Positions 33,191-43,700 of a DNA stretch of 64,000 bases are shown piece by piece. Made by a program: the position numbers and the translations under genes. Source of the stretch: Methylophaga thiooxydans DMS010 (GTDB lineage Bacteria; Pseudomonadota; Gammaproteobacteria; Nitrosococcales; Methylophagaceae). Position 1 is the first letter of the stretch, and every line of letters begins with the position of its first letter. The stretch is from assembly GCF_000156355.1 (NCBI RefSeq), contig NZ_GG657904.1, positions 1 through 64,000 on the forward strand, in the 5' to 3' direction. The notes beneath the pieces were generated by a model. It had not been told where the DNA came from, did no database searches, and was given only the letters and a program-made list of their open reading frames with translations.

Positions 33191-35357
33191 ATGCCTCGAC
33201 AGTTTCGTCGAAGCTCTCAAAGTCAGCGCTGAACTCGCTCATAAAGCGGAACTCATCGCCTTTCTGGTACATCGCCCAGAATTTCTGATCAGCTGCTGAG
33301 AGTTGACTCCCTTCTCGCAACCGACGGTCTAAATTGACCCAACGCTTGTAGCGCGCTCTGGGGTCATCATTTCTTATGATTTGTGCTGCAGGCTCTTGTG
33401 GCTGTTGGAACTCGGCTTGGAATGTAGCCAGATCCTGTTTTTGTTCGTCAGTTAGTTGTGGCTGCGGTATGTGTCGGCCTAGTTCTGGCGCTGGGCGAAG
33501 TGGTCTGACCACTTTCGGGTTGGCGACTTCAGGCTGTGGCTGCAAAGGCAGGCGACTTGCCACTTCCATTGCATCCATCGCGACTTCGGCTTTCGCTGCC
33601 AGCTTGGTGGCCTTGATAAAGCGAGTGCGATGCTTGTTGAAGCTTCGAGCCGCTTCAGTATCACCAAACCCAGTAGCTTCAATACATTGCGCCTCACCGA
33701 TATAGCGATTATCTAAGGTGTAGGCATAGACGATTTCATGCAGCGCTTGAGGGTCAAAACGAACGGTAATCTTCTGGCCTGCAAAGTCGAGCAACGCTGG
33801 CGCGTGGTAGCGGTTTTTGCCTTGTCCTGTGGCTGATCCGGCATCAAGATTAAATGATCCATCTTTCTGCACTTTGATGGCTTCAGCCATCAGCAGCCAC
33901 ATGCGACGTTGTTCTTGGTTAGCTGTTTTGATAACGGCGGTTTGATAGCTTTCGGTGAAAGCTTGATCAAAACTTTTTGTGCCGTTGCAGATTTCAGTGC
34001 GTCGAGCCGGTTTGGCATTCCAAGCAATGATTTCTTGTTCCAGTACTGCTAGGAACGTTTCAATGGGTACCGCTTTTTTGGCGTAGTTTTCTGGCTTGGC
34101 CATTGGGTTTGGGCCGGTATAGGCACCTTCAAACTTAGGATGCTTGTCCAGATATTCACCAAGACCACCAACACCAAAGGCACGTTCGACAGGTTTAGCC
34201 TGACCGTGTCCTTTGCCGCCAATCACTGATGTCCAGTGCACTTTGATACCGAGCGTAGGGAATAGGCCGAGTGGATCATCTTCTTTTACGGTGAAGCGAT
34301 AGCGGTTTTTAACGCCACCGGTCATCCATTTATTGGCTGCAGCGCGGGTGTTATCAATAGTGACGTGTTCGGGTATGCCGAACTGATCCACAACATCGCC
34401 AAAACTGGCTCGGATTGAGTCGGTGTTTTCTGATTCATCGACGCGGTAAGCCAGTATTTTGCGGCTGTAGACGTCCTGCCAGAACCACGTTTTCATGCGC
34501 GTTACATCGCCATTTGGCAATAGAACAAACACGTTGTGTTGGTAGCCATCACCATTGATCCACTCAAGCGCATGTAGCTCTTGGACTGTTCGCTGTTGGG
34601 CAGGAAACAGTTTGATCAAACCGGCTTCACCTTCACGTAGATAAACGCGGGTTGCCAGCGGTATGGCTTTGATGCGACGTTCCAGTGTTTTTTTGCTGGG
34701 GATTTTCCAGCCTTGTTCGGCTGCAGTACGTTGTAGTCGGTAGTAACAGGCTTCGAACTCTGGCTGCTCCAGGCGAAGGTAATCGGCTTTGTAAAATTCC
34801 CAAGCCTCAGTATCCATATCTGCTGTGACCGTTCGGCCAACAAAGCCGGGTACCAGCGCGGCTAACCAGTCTTGACGAGCATAGAATTTCACCCCTTTCT
34901 TGCTCTTGGTACCGTGATACCAGCCTTGCATGGTGCGTTCACTAATGTCGTTTTGATCAGCCACCAGTAAGAAGGCATTCTTAAGTGTGGCGCCACCGTT
35001 TTCTGTCAGAGCCATGACCTGCAAAAGCAGGTTGAGTTTGTTCTGAGCTGCGTCCTTTTGTTTTTGTGGCTTGTTGTCATAGTGCTGCCATAATGCTTGA
35101 GGATCGTAGCTAAATTCAGTGCTTTCCGAGCTGCTCTTAACTGGGGTCGGCAGGTGTTGTTTTATCAACGCGGCCTGAGTTTCTACTGGCAGGCTGGAAA
35201 GGTGGTATTCATTTGCTGATCCACCTCTTACTTTTACTTGCCTTGTATTCCAGCCTTGTTTTGAGGCCTGCTGATTAACGCCACGCTTGTACTTTGGAAG
35301 ACCTGGTTTGTTTGCTAATTCAGTTGCTGTGAACCATTCCCTGTTTTGTTCAGTCAT
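33189..35357 (-). CDS. transposase MuA (DDE)
   Basis: The 722-residue protein starts at the ATG at 35357, behind a GGTG site and overlapping the upstream stop; an earlier TTG is not needed. It has the N-terminal Mu-type winged-helix end-binding domain (WFTATELANKPGLPKYKRGV), and a catalytic core with Asp270 in INGDGYQ, Asp335 in VTIDNTRAA and Glu392 in KPVERAF. Mu uses Asp269, Asp336 and Glu392. The C-terminal part contains the region that contacts MuB. It cuts and joins the phage ends during integration and replicative transposition. Confidence 0.96.
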   Translation of the reverse strand: MTEQNREWFTATELANKPGLPKYKRGVNQQASKQGWNTRQVKVRGGSANEYHLSSLPVETQAALIKQHLPTPVKSSSESTEFSYDPQALWQHYDNKPQKQKDAAQNKLNLLLQVMALTENGGATLKNAFLLVADQNDISERTMQGWYHGTKSKKGVKFYARQDWLAALVPGFVGRTVTADMDTEAWEFYKADYLRLEQPEFEACYYRLQRTAAEQGWKIPSKKTLERRIKAIPLATRVYLREGEAGLIKLFPAQQRTVQELHALEWINGDGYQHNVFVLLPNGDVTRMKTWFWQDVYSRKILAYRVDESENTDSIRASFGDVVDQFGIPEHVTIDNTRAAANKWMTGGVKNRYRFTVKEDDPLGLFPTLGIKVHWTSVIGGKGHGQAKPVERAFGVGGLGEYLDKHPKFEGAYTGPNPMAKPENYAKKAVPIETFLAVLEQEIIAWNAKPARRTEICNGTKSFDQAFTESYQTAVIKTANQEQRRMWLLMAEAIKVQKDGSFNLDAGSATGQGKNRYHAPALLDFAGQKITVRFDPQALHEIVYAYTLDNRYIGEAQCIEATGFGDTEAARSFNKHRTRFIKATKLAAKAEVAMDAMEVASRLPLQPQPEVANPKVVRPLRPAPELGRHIPQPQLTDEQKQDLATFQAEFQQPQEPAAQIIRNDDPRARYKRWVNLDRRLREGSQLSAADQKFWAMYQKGDEFRFMSEFSADFESFDETVEA

Positions 35358-35844
35358 CTTCACCGCCCTCAAAATCTAGACCTGGCTGACTCTGAGAGAT
35401 AACATTTTCTCTGTGGTATGCCACGCCAGCTAACAGTCGAGTGAGCGCTGAAGTAAGGATATCTACCGACTCACCCTCACGATAAAACTTGATTAGCAAA
35501 CTCATTGCATCTGCAGAAAGCTGCTGTAGTTCGGCTAAACCTAGTTCATCCACTTTTTTCCCTGTGGGGATTTGAATCATCAGCTTGTTACTTCGGTAAC
35601 CCAGATATTGGGTGACATAATCCATCTCACAGATATGCTCATATGCCGGGATAAAACTGACTGGCATATCACCAGTAGAGAGCCATTTGTATAAGCGGTC
35701 TTCACTGACAGCCATCAGTTCAGCGATAGCTGGAACAGTTAGCCTTTTGAACTGTCTGGCGTACTCTTTATTAAGCCGCAGCGCGTCTTTTATATTGTTC
35801 GGCTGGATGCGTTTCCAAGCCACCTTACTTTTTGGAATTCTCAT
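35350..35844 (-). CDS. phage early regulatory protein with HTH
   Basis: From the ATG at 35844 (MRIPKSKVAWKRIQPNN) the product has about 164 residues. It carries a HTH-like segment (LTVPAIAELMAVSEDRLYKW, then LSTGDMPVSFIPAYEHICEM) and a helical C-terminus. The GGAAG site before 35844 supports this start over an upstream one at 35919. It lies between Ner-like and MuA genes and overlaps the MuA start, so it probably belongs to the early regulatory block. The exact family is not identified. Confidence 0.75.
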   Translation of the reverse strand: MRIPKSKVAWKRIQPNNIKDALRLNKEYARQFKRLTVPAIAELMAVSEDRLYKWLSTGDMPVSFIPAYEHICEMDYVTQYLGYRSNKLMIQIPTGKKVDELGLAELQQLSADAMSLLIKFYREGESVDILTSALTRLLAGVAYHRENVISQSQPGLDFEGGEDD

Positions 35845-35934
35845 CACAACACCACTTCCAAATTTATTGATTGTTGCGGCAGTACTGCACGGGATAGGCT
35901 GGTTCTGCGTTTTAACCAAACAGGAGATAACAAA

Positions 35935-36387
35935 GTGAAAACAACCAGACCAGCACCCGTCAGTGCCGCGTATTTACACGGGCAGAATGATGGATTCATC
36001 ATCATTTCATCGACCATGCTTTTATCCGAGCTATCAGCTTTTTTAAAAGCATTGAAAGTTGACAAATCGGACATACGTGAACCGGACAATTCAGAGGAAC
36101 TTCCACAACTCGCTGAGACTGTTGCTTGGCAAGTTGTTGAAAACGTATTGCCGCCTTCATCCGCGACGCTTTGTAAGCAGATTGGCGATCTGGATCACCA
36201 AACCCAGGAGAAACTGGCATTCCGTCTTTATCAACTAAAAAGTTTGATTGCGACGTTGAAGCGCACTCATCCAGCCGATACTTACCTTGTGCCGCCGAAC
36301 TGGAATCGCCGTTGGTTTGAACTGCTTTGTGGGCGCGTGCTTTTTGCGGATGTAAGTGCTCTTGATGCGGATAGTTATCAACCATGA
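35935..36387 (+). CDS. plus-strand unrecognised protein within early operon
   Basis: A 150-residue frame begins at a GTG with an AGGAG ribosome site eight bases upstream (MKTTRPAPVSAAYLHGQND). The amino acid pattern looks natural, with helices such as MLLSELSAFLKALKV, ETVAWQVVENVLPP, LAFRLYQLKSLIATLKR and NRRWFELLCGRVLF. It is antisense to the early message and ends next to the Ner-like stop. A minus-strand frame (36002..36385) covers the same bases but looks like a shadow. I prefer the plus strand for its ribosome site, but the choice is not firm. Confidence 0.55.
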   Translation: MKTTRPAPVSAAYLHGQNDGFIIISSTMLLSELSAFLKALKVDKSDIREPDNSEELPQLAETVAWQVVENVLPPSSATLCKQIGDLDHQTQEKLAFRLYQLKSLIATLKRTHPADTYLVPPNWNRRWFELLCGRVLFADVSALDADSYQP

Positions 36388-36672
36388 TTAGGCGCTCTCA
36401 GCAAGACCGGCTTCTGCCAGACGCGCTTTTGCTTGATCAATTTTGGCTTGGCGATCAGTTTTTACATCAGACTGATAGCGGGGAATATCCGGAAAAACTG
36501 CTGCAATATCTTTCTCGATTAGCACGGATATTGATCGTGCAACTCTTAAACTTTCCGCTCGTCTTGCACAAACATTCATTACATGCTGATGAGTGCAACC
36601 AATTACTTCACCAGCGACTAACCAAGAAAGACCTTTGGCTTTCAATGCTTGATGTATTTGCTTGTAGTTCAT
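36388..36672 (-). CDS. Ner-like helix-turn-helix regulator
   Basis: The 94-residue protein has an Nlp/Ner-type helix-turn-helix (IHQALKAKGLSWLVAGEVIG, CTHQHVMNVCARR) and DIAAVFPDIPRYQ at the end of the domain, like the WPSRY ending of Ner. It is the first gene of the early operon. In Mu, Ner represses both early and repressor promoters. The start lies about 60 bases after the predicted transcription start. Confidence 0.82.
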   Translation of the reverse strand: MNYKQIHQALKAKGLSWLVAGEVIGCTHQHVMNVCARRAESLRVARSISVLIEKDIAAVFPDIPRYQSDVKTDRQAKIDQAKARLAEAGLAESA

Positions 36673-36705
36673 TGTTACAATCCGTAATTAAATATATAAG
36701 CGTTT

Positions 36706-36754
36706 ACATAAATGCAAACAAAACATAACACCTGCAAAAATTATGTACACATAA
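36706..36754. promoter_or_regulatory. candidate repressor/Ner operators
   Basis: A perfect dyad TTATGT-AC-ACATAA (36741 to 36754) overlaps the -10 of the early promoter. The half-site ACATAA recurs at 36706, 36723 and 36749 in the same orientation. Such spaced half-sites in the divergent gap between repressor and Ner-like genes fit operators. Confidence 0.6.
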
Positions 36755-36768
36755 AATAACATTGTCAA
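36740..36768 (-). promoter_or_regulatory. early promoter Pe of prophage
   Basis: On the minus strand TTGACA (36768 to 36763) is followed after exactly 17 bases by CATAAT (36745 to 36740). This is a perfect -35 and a one-mismatch -10 for sigma-70. Transcription would start near 36733 and run through the Ner-like, MuA and MuB genes. The -10 overlaps the dyad operator, so repression by occlusion is expected. Confidence 0.85.
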
Positions 36769-36777
36769 GGGCTTGTA

Positions 36778-37594
36778 ATGGAATCATTAGTTTACATTGG
36801 CGGCAGAATACTAGAGGAGCGTAAGCGTCTACGCTTAACCCAGCAGGATGTTGCTGACTTTGTGGAATCACAAGGCAGTCACAAGCCAAATATGAAAAAG
36901 GTGAACGTAGCCTGATGCTATTTATTTAGAAAAAATATTAGGGCTTGGGTTTAATTCGTATTACGTGCTGACGGGGAACGAAACCTTTCCAACTCGATCC
37001 CACTTAGATGTTGATGATAATTCATCATCAACACATAGAAATTCAAACGAATCAGAAACTTATGAAAAGCGGGATCGAAAATCTAAAGTGGGGCAAGTCG
37101 ATCCCACTTCCAACGAAGAAGTGGGATCGAGCATCAAAGACTATTCAGCAGGAACTGGTAGCATTATGGAAACATTCGCCCACATCCCACTGTTTGATGT
37201 AAAAGCATCAGCTGGCAACGGTTATGTCATTCACGAGGAAGAGGAAACTGATGCACTTATATTCAAAAAAGAATGGATATATAACGAGCTACACAGCAGC
37301 CCAGCTAATTTATATCTGATTTATGTAGAAGGTGAGAGCATGGAGCCTGCATTGCGTCCAGGCGACGTTATACTCGTTGATCACACTGACAACGTTGCTA
37401 AACGTGACGGCATCTATGTAATCAGAATGGGTGAGTCATTACTAGTTAAACGGCTACAGCGCCTACCAAGTCAGCGGTTAAAGGTTACCAGTGATAATCC
37501 AGCTTATGAGCCTTTTGAGATATCACTGGATTTTGATTTGCAGAACGAGCTTTCGATTATTGGGCGAGTTGTTTGGAGTGGTCGTCGTCACTAA
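36778..37594 (+). pseudogene. prophage repressor, XRE HTH plus S24 domain, two frameshifts
   Basis: A frame from ATG 36778 gives IGGRILEERKRLRLTQQDVADFVES and then goes astray to a TGA. The expected continuation (RQSQAKYEKGERS) is in a second frame near 36873 to 36911, and PDAIYLEKILGLGFNS in a third frame from 36911. One base seems missing near 36870 and one C at 36911. From there the S24 part is intact to 37594: YVEGESMEPALRPGDVILVD with the nucleophile Ser, and ESLLVKRLQ with the catalytic Lys. The intact protein would be a LexA/CI-like repressor cleaved in SOS. The frameshifts may be real or sequencing error. Confidence 0.75.
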
Positions 37595-37775
37595 TGAGCT
37601 TGATCGCAATTCATGTGTCTAAATGTTTACTATATTTAAAATGATCGCGATCCATAATTAATTATTAAATAAGCTTTAAATGTTACTCAAACCCTCATTA
37701 TTAAAAGCTTCTTCCCATTTAAAACCATTAAATCCCGTTATATCCCGTCTTACTTAATCCATCTGTCCTCATTCA
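37595..37775 (-). other. prophage left end with candidate transposase-binding repeats
   Basis: The AT-rich segment between repressor and adhesin holds no gene. It contains ATCCCGT twice, ten bases apart (37732 and 37742), next to ACCATTAAATCCCGTTATAT and CCCATTTAAAACC, which look like spaced transposase sites. On the minus strand the first TG from the adhesin side falls at about 37775, with another at about 37771, and Mu-type ends begin with TG. The exact end cannot be fixed without the right end. Confidence 0.6.
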
Positions 37776-40700
37776 TCCATGGCTGGTGAGCCGACTGTGC
37801 CATCATCTCCGGCTCTCCACATAAAGATATCGTCACCGTTACCACCAGACAGCAGATCGTTACCGCCACCGCCCTGGAGGATATCATCTCCTGCTCCGCC
37901 ATTAAGTACGTCATCTGAAACGGTATTTGCAGTAATTTGCGCAGTTCCCTGGCTAGTGTCTCCATTGGTACCACTTCCAGGGCCATCTACATAGTTGCTG
38001 TTGATAGTCACACCGTCATTGAAGCTAACACTGAATGGTACATTCTCATCACCAAAATCTCCCCCATGATCAAGGTCTTCATCGCCATCATTAGCATCAA
38101 TGCCAAAGTAGAGTGTTTCACCTTCAATGAAAGCATTTGGATCAAAGGTTATCACTAATTCAGTTGTGTCTCCTGAGGTGACTGTTGTGATATCCGCCAA
38201 ATTGATATCTGTCGAGCTGCCTATCGTGAAGGCTTTACTACCCCCGCCAGATTGGTTGAAAGTACCAATGCCACTTACATCTATCCTGATCTCAGTAATA
38301 TAGAGTCCGGCACCGGCAACAAAGGCGAAGCTGTACTGGTTGTTATTACTACCGTTAGTCGCCCCTCCTGAGACAAAAGCGTTCACTGTTCTCGGTACAA
38401 TCGATGCTGTAGAGCCATCCCCACCAATCAGGATATCGTTACCCGCACCACCATTGAGTGTCTCAGCATCAGAACCACCAATCAGGATTTCATCCAGGTA
38501 ATCGCCCTGAATCGTATCGCCAGACTGACGTTCTACAGAAACATTTCCATCATCCGAACGAGTACCGGCAGTGTTGGTATAGCTAAAGCTACCACCATCG
38601 GTATCGTTATCATCGAATTCGATGGAGTCAGCATTATCCGTCACGCTGCCTTCATCCGCATTGAAGACAGCAGAGACAATCTGACTGCCACTGTCTGGGC
38701 CGGTATCGTTGGCTAGTAGCGCCCAGTCGGGAATATCAACCGGATCTTGGTTGGTCAGTACAAAGTCATCACGAACAATCATCGGACCAGCTGCCGGATC
38801 AATCGTTACCGTCAAGGTACTGGAATCCATATCCCCATCATAATCACTGATAGTGAAGGTAAACACCTCTTGTACTTCAGACAACACCACATCCGGGCCA
38901 AAATACTCATAGTCACCGGTATCCATATCGATGGTGAGCGTACCGCCTTCAGGCGTAGTGATAGTCCACACATTGGTCGTGTCATCAAACGAACCATTGG
39001 AAGCCCCACCACTAACAGATTGGTTATCGTTTGGCTGTTCGTAAATATAATTGACGCCACCAACGGTAACCGAATAAATCCAGCCCTCATCAGCACCTGC
39101 GCCACCATCAATTAAGTTGCCGGAAAGCGGTGGGACATCTATGGTGCCTATTAGCGTGGCCTGCAAGTCGGCAAAGTCAGAGACCACGATGGAGTCCGTA
39201 TCGACTTCTTCCACTCCATCATAGGCAATTGGGTCCAACTCATCTTCATCGACACCTGTGCCCATTCCCAGTGAGAATGAATTGATATTGTTGAGTTCAA
39301 GGAAATCAATCCAGTCATCTTCCTCATCGGAATCAATACCGCTACCACCGCCCAGGTTGTTATTTCCATCAGGTACAGTGGCCGAATTGCTGACATTATT
39401 GGAATTTGGCTCACCATCCGACATGAAGTAGGAAATATTTTGTCCATCTCCAAGTTTGCCGCCAAGGGCAAAAGCGTTGATGGCATCGTTCAGGGCATCA
39501 TCGTAGTTAGTATTTCCCCCTGCTGTCAGCCCCAGAATGATAGCCTTAGCCTGGTCGACTGTTACCCAGCCACCACTAGGGTTAGAAGCACTGGTAGCAA
39601 AGGTGATGATATTAACCATGACATCACCATAAGCATCGTATTGGTCCAACAGCTCAAGACTGGACTTAATCATCACTTGCAAACGGGTCATACCCTGGAA
39701 GTTGGCAGAATCATTCATGCTGCCTGACACATCTAGGATCATCATCAGGTTGGTATTCACTTCCAACGTCGCTTCACCACTGTTTTCTTCAGGAGAGGCG
39801 ACAGGCACATCATCATCAATACTCACATTGAAGCTGGTTATGCCCTCACTGCCATCATTATCGAGCACACTGACATTAACCGTGAAGTCGACATTGTTTT
39901 CATTGTCCGCATCCGGATGCTTCACCGCTTGCAACAACGTCACATCATAATCAGCACCACTCGCATTGATGTTTGTCAGTGTGACGGTAAACACCTGGTT
40001 AGCTGCATCACTACTGTCAGTGCCGGCAACATAACCAATCAGCGTATTACTGCCACTGTCCCAGATGGTATCGACTGCATCACCATCATGTGTCATCAGA
40101 CCGGTAGTATCAGCGGTGGTTGATAAGCTGACACTGTCAAAGCCATCAGCCCCGACGGTGTAGCTTATAGTGCCGCTAGTGATAGGGTTATCATCACCGG
40201 TTGCACTATCATCATTGCCCATTGGCAAATCATCTTCATCAACCAGAGCATTGCTCGCACTCAGTTCGGTCACACCAGTATCAGTGATACCTACTGTTAC
40301 CTGTTTGGTCACAAAGTCACCGTCATTATCAGTCACGGTATAACTAAAGACATCACTGACCGGAGCACCACCCGGGTTGACCACATTAGCCGGTGGTGTA
40401 TAAATCAACTGACCACTACCATTGATAAACAGACTGCCCTGACCACCTGTGAAACTAATTGCCGGCAGAGTACTATTCAGACCATCTGCCCCGCCGGCAA
40501 TACCCAGAGTTGAAGCTGCATCGGCGGCGACAACGTTGTTACTACTGCCTTCTGCATAGCTACCACCAATGTAATCCTCGGCAGCAGGAACATCATCAAT
40601 CGCCCGGATCACTAAGTCATCACTGGCTGTCGTGCCACCAAGTCCGTTGACGCTAATTTCAACGCTGTCATCAAAGTGTGCCAGTGTCACAGCATCATCA

Positions 40701-43700
40701 CCGCTTGGTACGATGCTGTCGTTATCTATCGTGCCATCTAAGGTGTAGCTGTATGCAATCGTGCCACCCATCGCATCGCCGGTATACCCGGTTAGTGTCA
40801 ACGTACCTTCTCCCGTAGTGACACTATCACTGCCATCAAACGCTTGCACTTCAGCCAACGTAAAGGTGGCGCCGCCAATCACGACATTGATAATACCGTC
40901 ACTCGCAGACACATCAAAGCTGCCGGTAACGGTTTCACTGTCACTCGCCGCATCACTGCCATCTGGGTTCAGACCCGCTTCATAAACAGTGGCATCCGGG
41001 CCTTCAGCCTGGGCGGTTTCTACCGTCGCATCGTCGTCAGCCCCCTTAATGGTAATGGTGAGCGTCGCCGTGTCTTCATCACCGTCGGCATCCGCCATGG
41101 TGTAGTTCAACACGTAATCCATCGTGTCGGAAGCCGTCAGTGCTTGCGTGGTCGCTAAGCTGTTATCTAAGGTGTAGCTCCAGCTGCCATCGCCATTTTG
41201 AACCAGCGTGCCAAAGCTATTTAATGTCGCAATCGTCGCGGCATCAGCACCACTCCAGCCGACAAACGCAGCAGCCTGGTCGGCATTGGCATCGTCGTTA
41301 TCCAGTACATTACCCGATACAAAGCTGGTCGCGTCTTCGGTGACCGTTTCAGGGCCATCGTTAACAGCCGTTGGGGTGTCATCAATCGCCCGGATCACTA
41401 AGTCATCACTGGCCATCGTGCCACCAAGTCCGTTGACGCTGATTTCAACGCTGTCATCAAAGTGTGCCAGTGTCACAGCATCATCACCGCTTGGTACGAT
41501 ACTGTCGTTATCAATCGTGCCATCTAAGGTGTAGCTGTATGCAATCGTGCCACCCATCGCATCGCCGGTATACCCGGTTAGTGTCAACGTACCTTCTCCC
41601 GTAGTGACACTATCACTGCCATCAAACGCTTGCACTTCAGCCAGCGTAAAGGTGGTGCCGCCAATCACGACATTGAGAATACCGTCACTCGCAGACACAT
41701 CAAAGCTGCCGGTAACGGTTTCACTGTCACTCGCCGCATCACTGCCATCTGGGTTCAGACCCGCTTCATAAACAGTGGCATCCGGGCCTTCAGCCTGGGC
41801 GGTTTCTACCGTCGCATCGTCGTCAGCCCCCTTAATGGTAATGGTGAGCGTCGCCGTGTCTTCATCACCGTCGGCATCCGCCATGGTGTAGTTCAACACG
41901 TAATCCATCGTGTCGGCAGCCGTCAGTGCTTGCGTGGTCGCTAAGCTGTTATCTAAGGTGTAGCTCCAGCTGCCATCGCCATTTTGAACCAGCGTACCAA
42001 AGCTATTTAATGTCGCAATCGTCGCGGCATCAGCACCACTCCAGCCGACAAACGCAGCAGCCTGGTCGGCATTGGCATCGTCGTTATCCAGTACATTACC
42101 CGATACAAAGCTGGTCGCGTCTTCGGTGACCGTTTCAGGGCCATCGTTAACAGCCGTTGGGGTGTCATCAATCGCCCGGATCACTAAGTCATCACTGGCT
42201 GTCGTGCCACCAATACCATTCACGCTAATTTCAACGCTGTCATCAAAGTGTGCCAGTGTCACAGCATCATCACCGCTTGGTACGATACTGTCGTTATCAA
42301 TCGTGCCATCTAAGGTGTAGCTGTATGCAATCGTGCCACCCATCGCATCGCCGGTATACCCGGTTAGTGTCAACGTACCTTCTCCCGTAGTGACACTATC
42401 ACTGCCATCAAACGCTTGCACTTCAGCCAACGTAAAGGTGGCGCCGCCAATCACGACATTGATAATACCGTCACTCGCAGACACATCAAAGCTGCCGGTA
42501 ACGGTTTCACTGTCACTCGCCGCATCACTGCCATCTGGGTTCAGACCCGCTTCATAAACAGTGGCATCCGGGCCTTCAGCCTGGGCGGTTTCTACCGTCG
42601 CATCGTCGTCAGCCCCCTTAATGGTAATGGTGAGCGTCGCCGTGTCTTCATCACCGTCGGCATCCGCCATGGTGTAGTTCAACACGTAATCCATCGTGTC
42701 GGCAGCCGTCAGTGCTTGCGTGGTCGCTAAGCTGTTATCTAAGGTGTAGCTCCAGCTGCCATCGCCATTTTGAACCAGCGTACCAAAGCTATTTAATGTC
42801 GCAATCGTCGCAGCATCAGCACCACTCCAGCCGACAAACGCAGCAGCCTGGTCGGCATTGGCATCGTCGTTATCCAGTACATTACCCGATACAAAGCTGG
42901 TCGCGTCTTCGGTGACCGTTTCAGGGCCATCGTTAACAGCCGTTGGCAGATCATCCGATACTTCGACATTGACTATGCCGGTTGCTGTATCACCATCAAT
43001 ATCGGTAGCCACTACGCCCATGCTACCCAATGCTTTCAAGTCATCGACATTGACGGTTGGGTGACTATCGTAATTGTTATTCAGTGTTGCAGTGATAGTG
43101 GCGGTATCACCGATCACACCCAAATCCAGTGTGACGATATCGTCAACACCATCACGGCCGATAATCTGATTATCATTCACTCGTTCCCAAGTCAGGCTTG
43201 GATCCAAACCACTCAGATCCATGCTGAACACAATACTGGCTATCGGATCACTGCCCGGTGTGAATACGATGCTTCCGGTGTCGAAATCATCAACAGCAGG
43301 TGTAGAGCCATCAGCGAGGTTCTGGTCATCCAGACTCAGCGTGATGGGTTCTCCAGCCAGTGGATCTTGGCCATCCGCAATCGAAATTGGTTGCATGGCT
43401 TCGGCATTATCACCATCCGCATCTTCAATCCGATAAGAGAAGCTGGCATCGACATCACCCTCGGTGTTATTCACACTGTCAGCGGGTTCAAATGTCCAGT
43501 TGCCATTAGCATTGAAGCTGTAGTCACCCACACCATCAATACTGAAGCCATAATTACCAGAGCCCAAATCAGTACCTGTGGTGATATCCACAAACCCATC
43601 ACCCAAATCAACATGTGTGAGCGTAATCGGCTCATCCGCGCCGGGGACATCATTTGTCAGAACATTGCCATTAATAGCCGCATCACCTTCGGTGAGAGCA

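Larger units (their letters stand above)
1..37775 (-). mobile_element. Mu-like transposable prophage (right end outside window)
   Basis: The gene order repressor, Ner-like, MuA, MuB, GemA, Mor, lysis, terminase, portal, gpF, gpG, protease/scaffold, capsid, gp35 to gp48, fibre, Com/Dam follows the Mu genome from its left to its right end. The left boundary is placed near 37,775 because the adhesin reading frame matches its paralogue up to Gly-Ser-Pro-Ala-x-Asp and then diverges, with a stop two codons later. The right boundary is not in the window, since the leftmost gene is still open at base 1. Everything between repressor and cargo looks structurally complete except the repressor. The target duplication cannot be checked here. 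Confidence 0.95.

Noticed and set aside
36002-36385. Minus-strand 127-codon frame between Ner-like and the next regulator
   Set aside because: It has no good ribosome site and an irregular composition; the plus-strand frame over the same bases has AGGAG before a GTG and a more natural sequence. Kept as the alternative.
36703-36731. Plus-strand repressor promoter (TTTACA, 17 bases, TAACAC)
   Set aside because: The -10 match is poor; other candidates are equally weak, so no repressor promoter is called.
40761-42557. Repeated plus-strand frames in the truncated adhesin
   Set aside because: They recur every 786 bases only because the adhesin repeats do; they are antisense shadows of Asp/Gly-rich coding.
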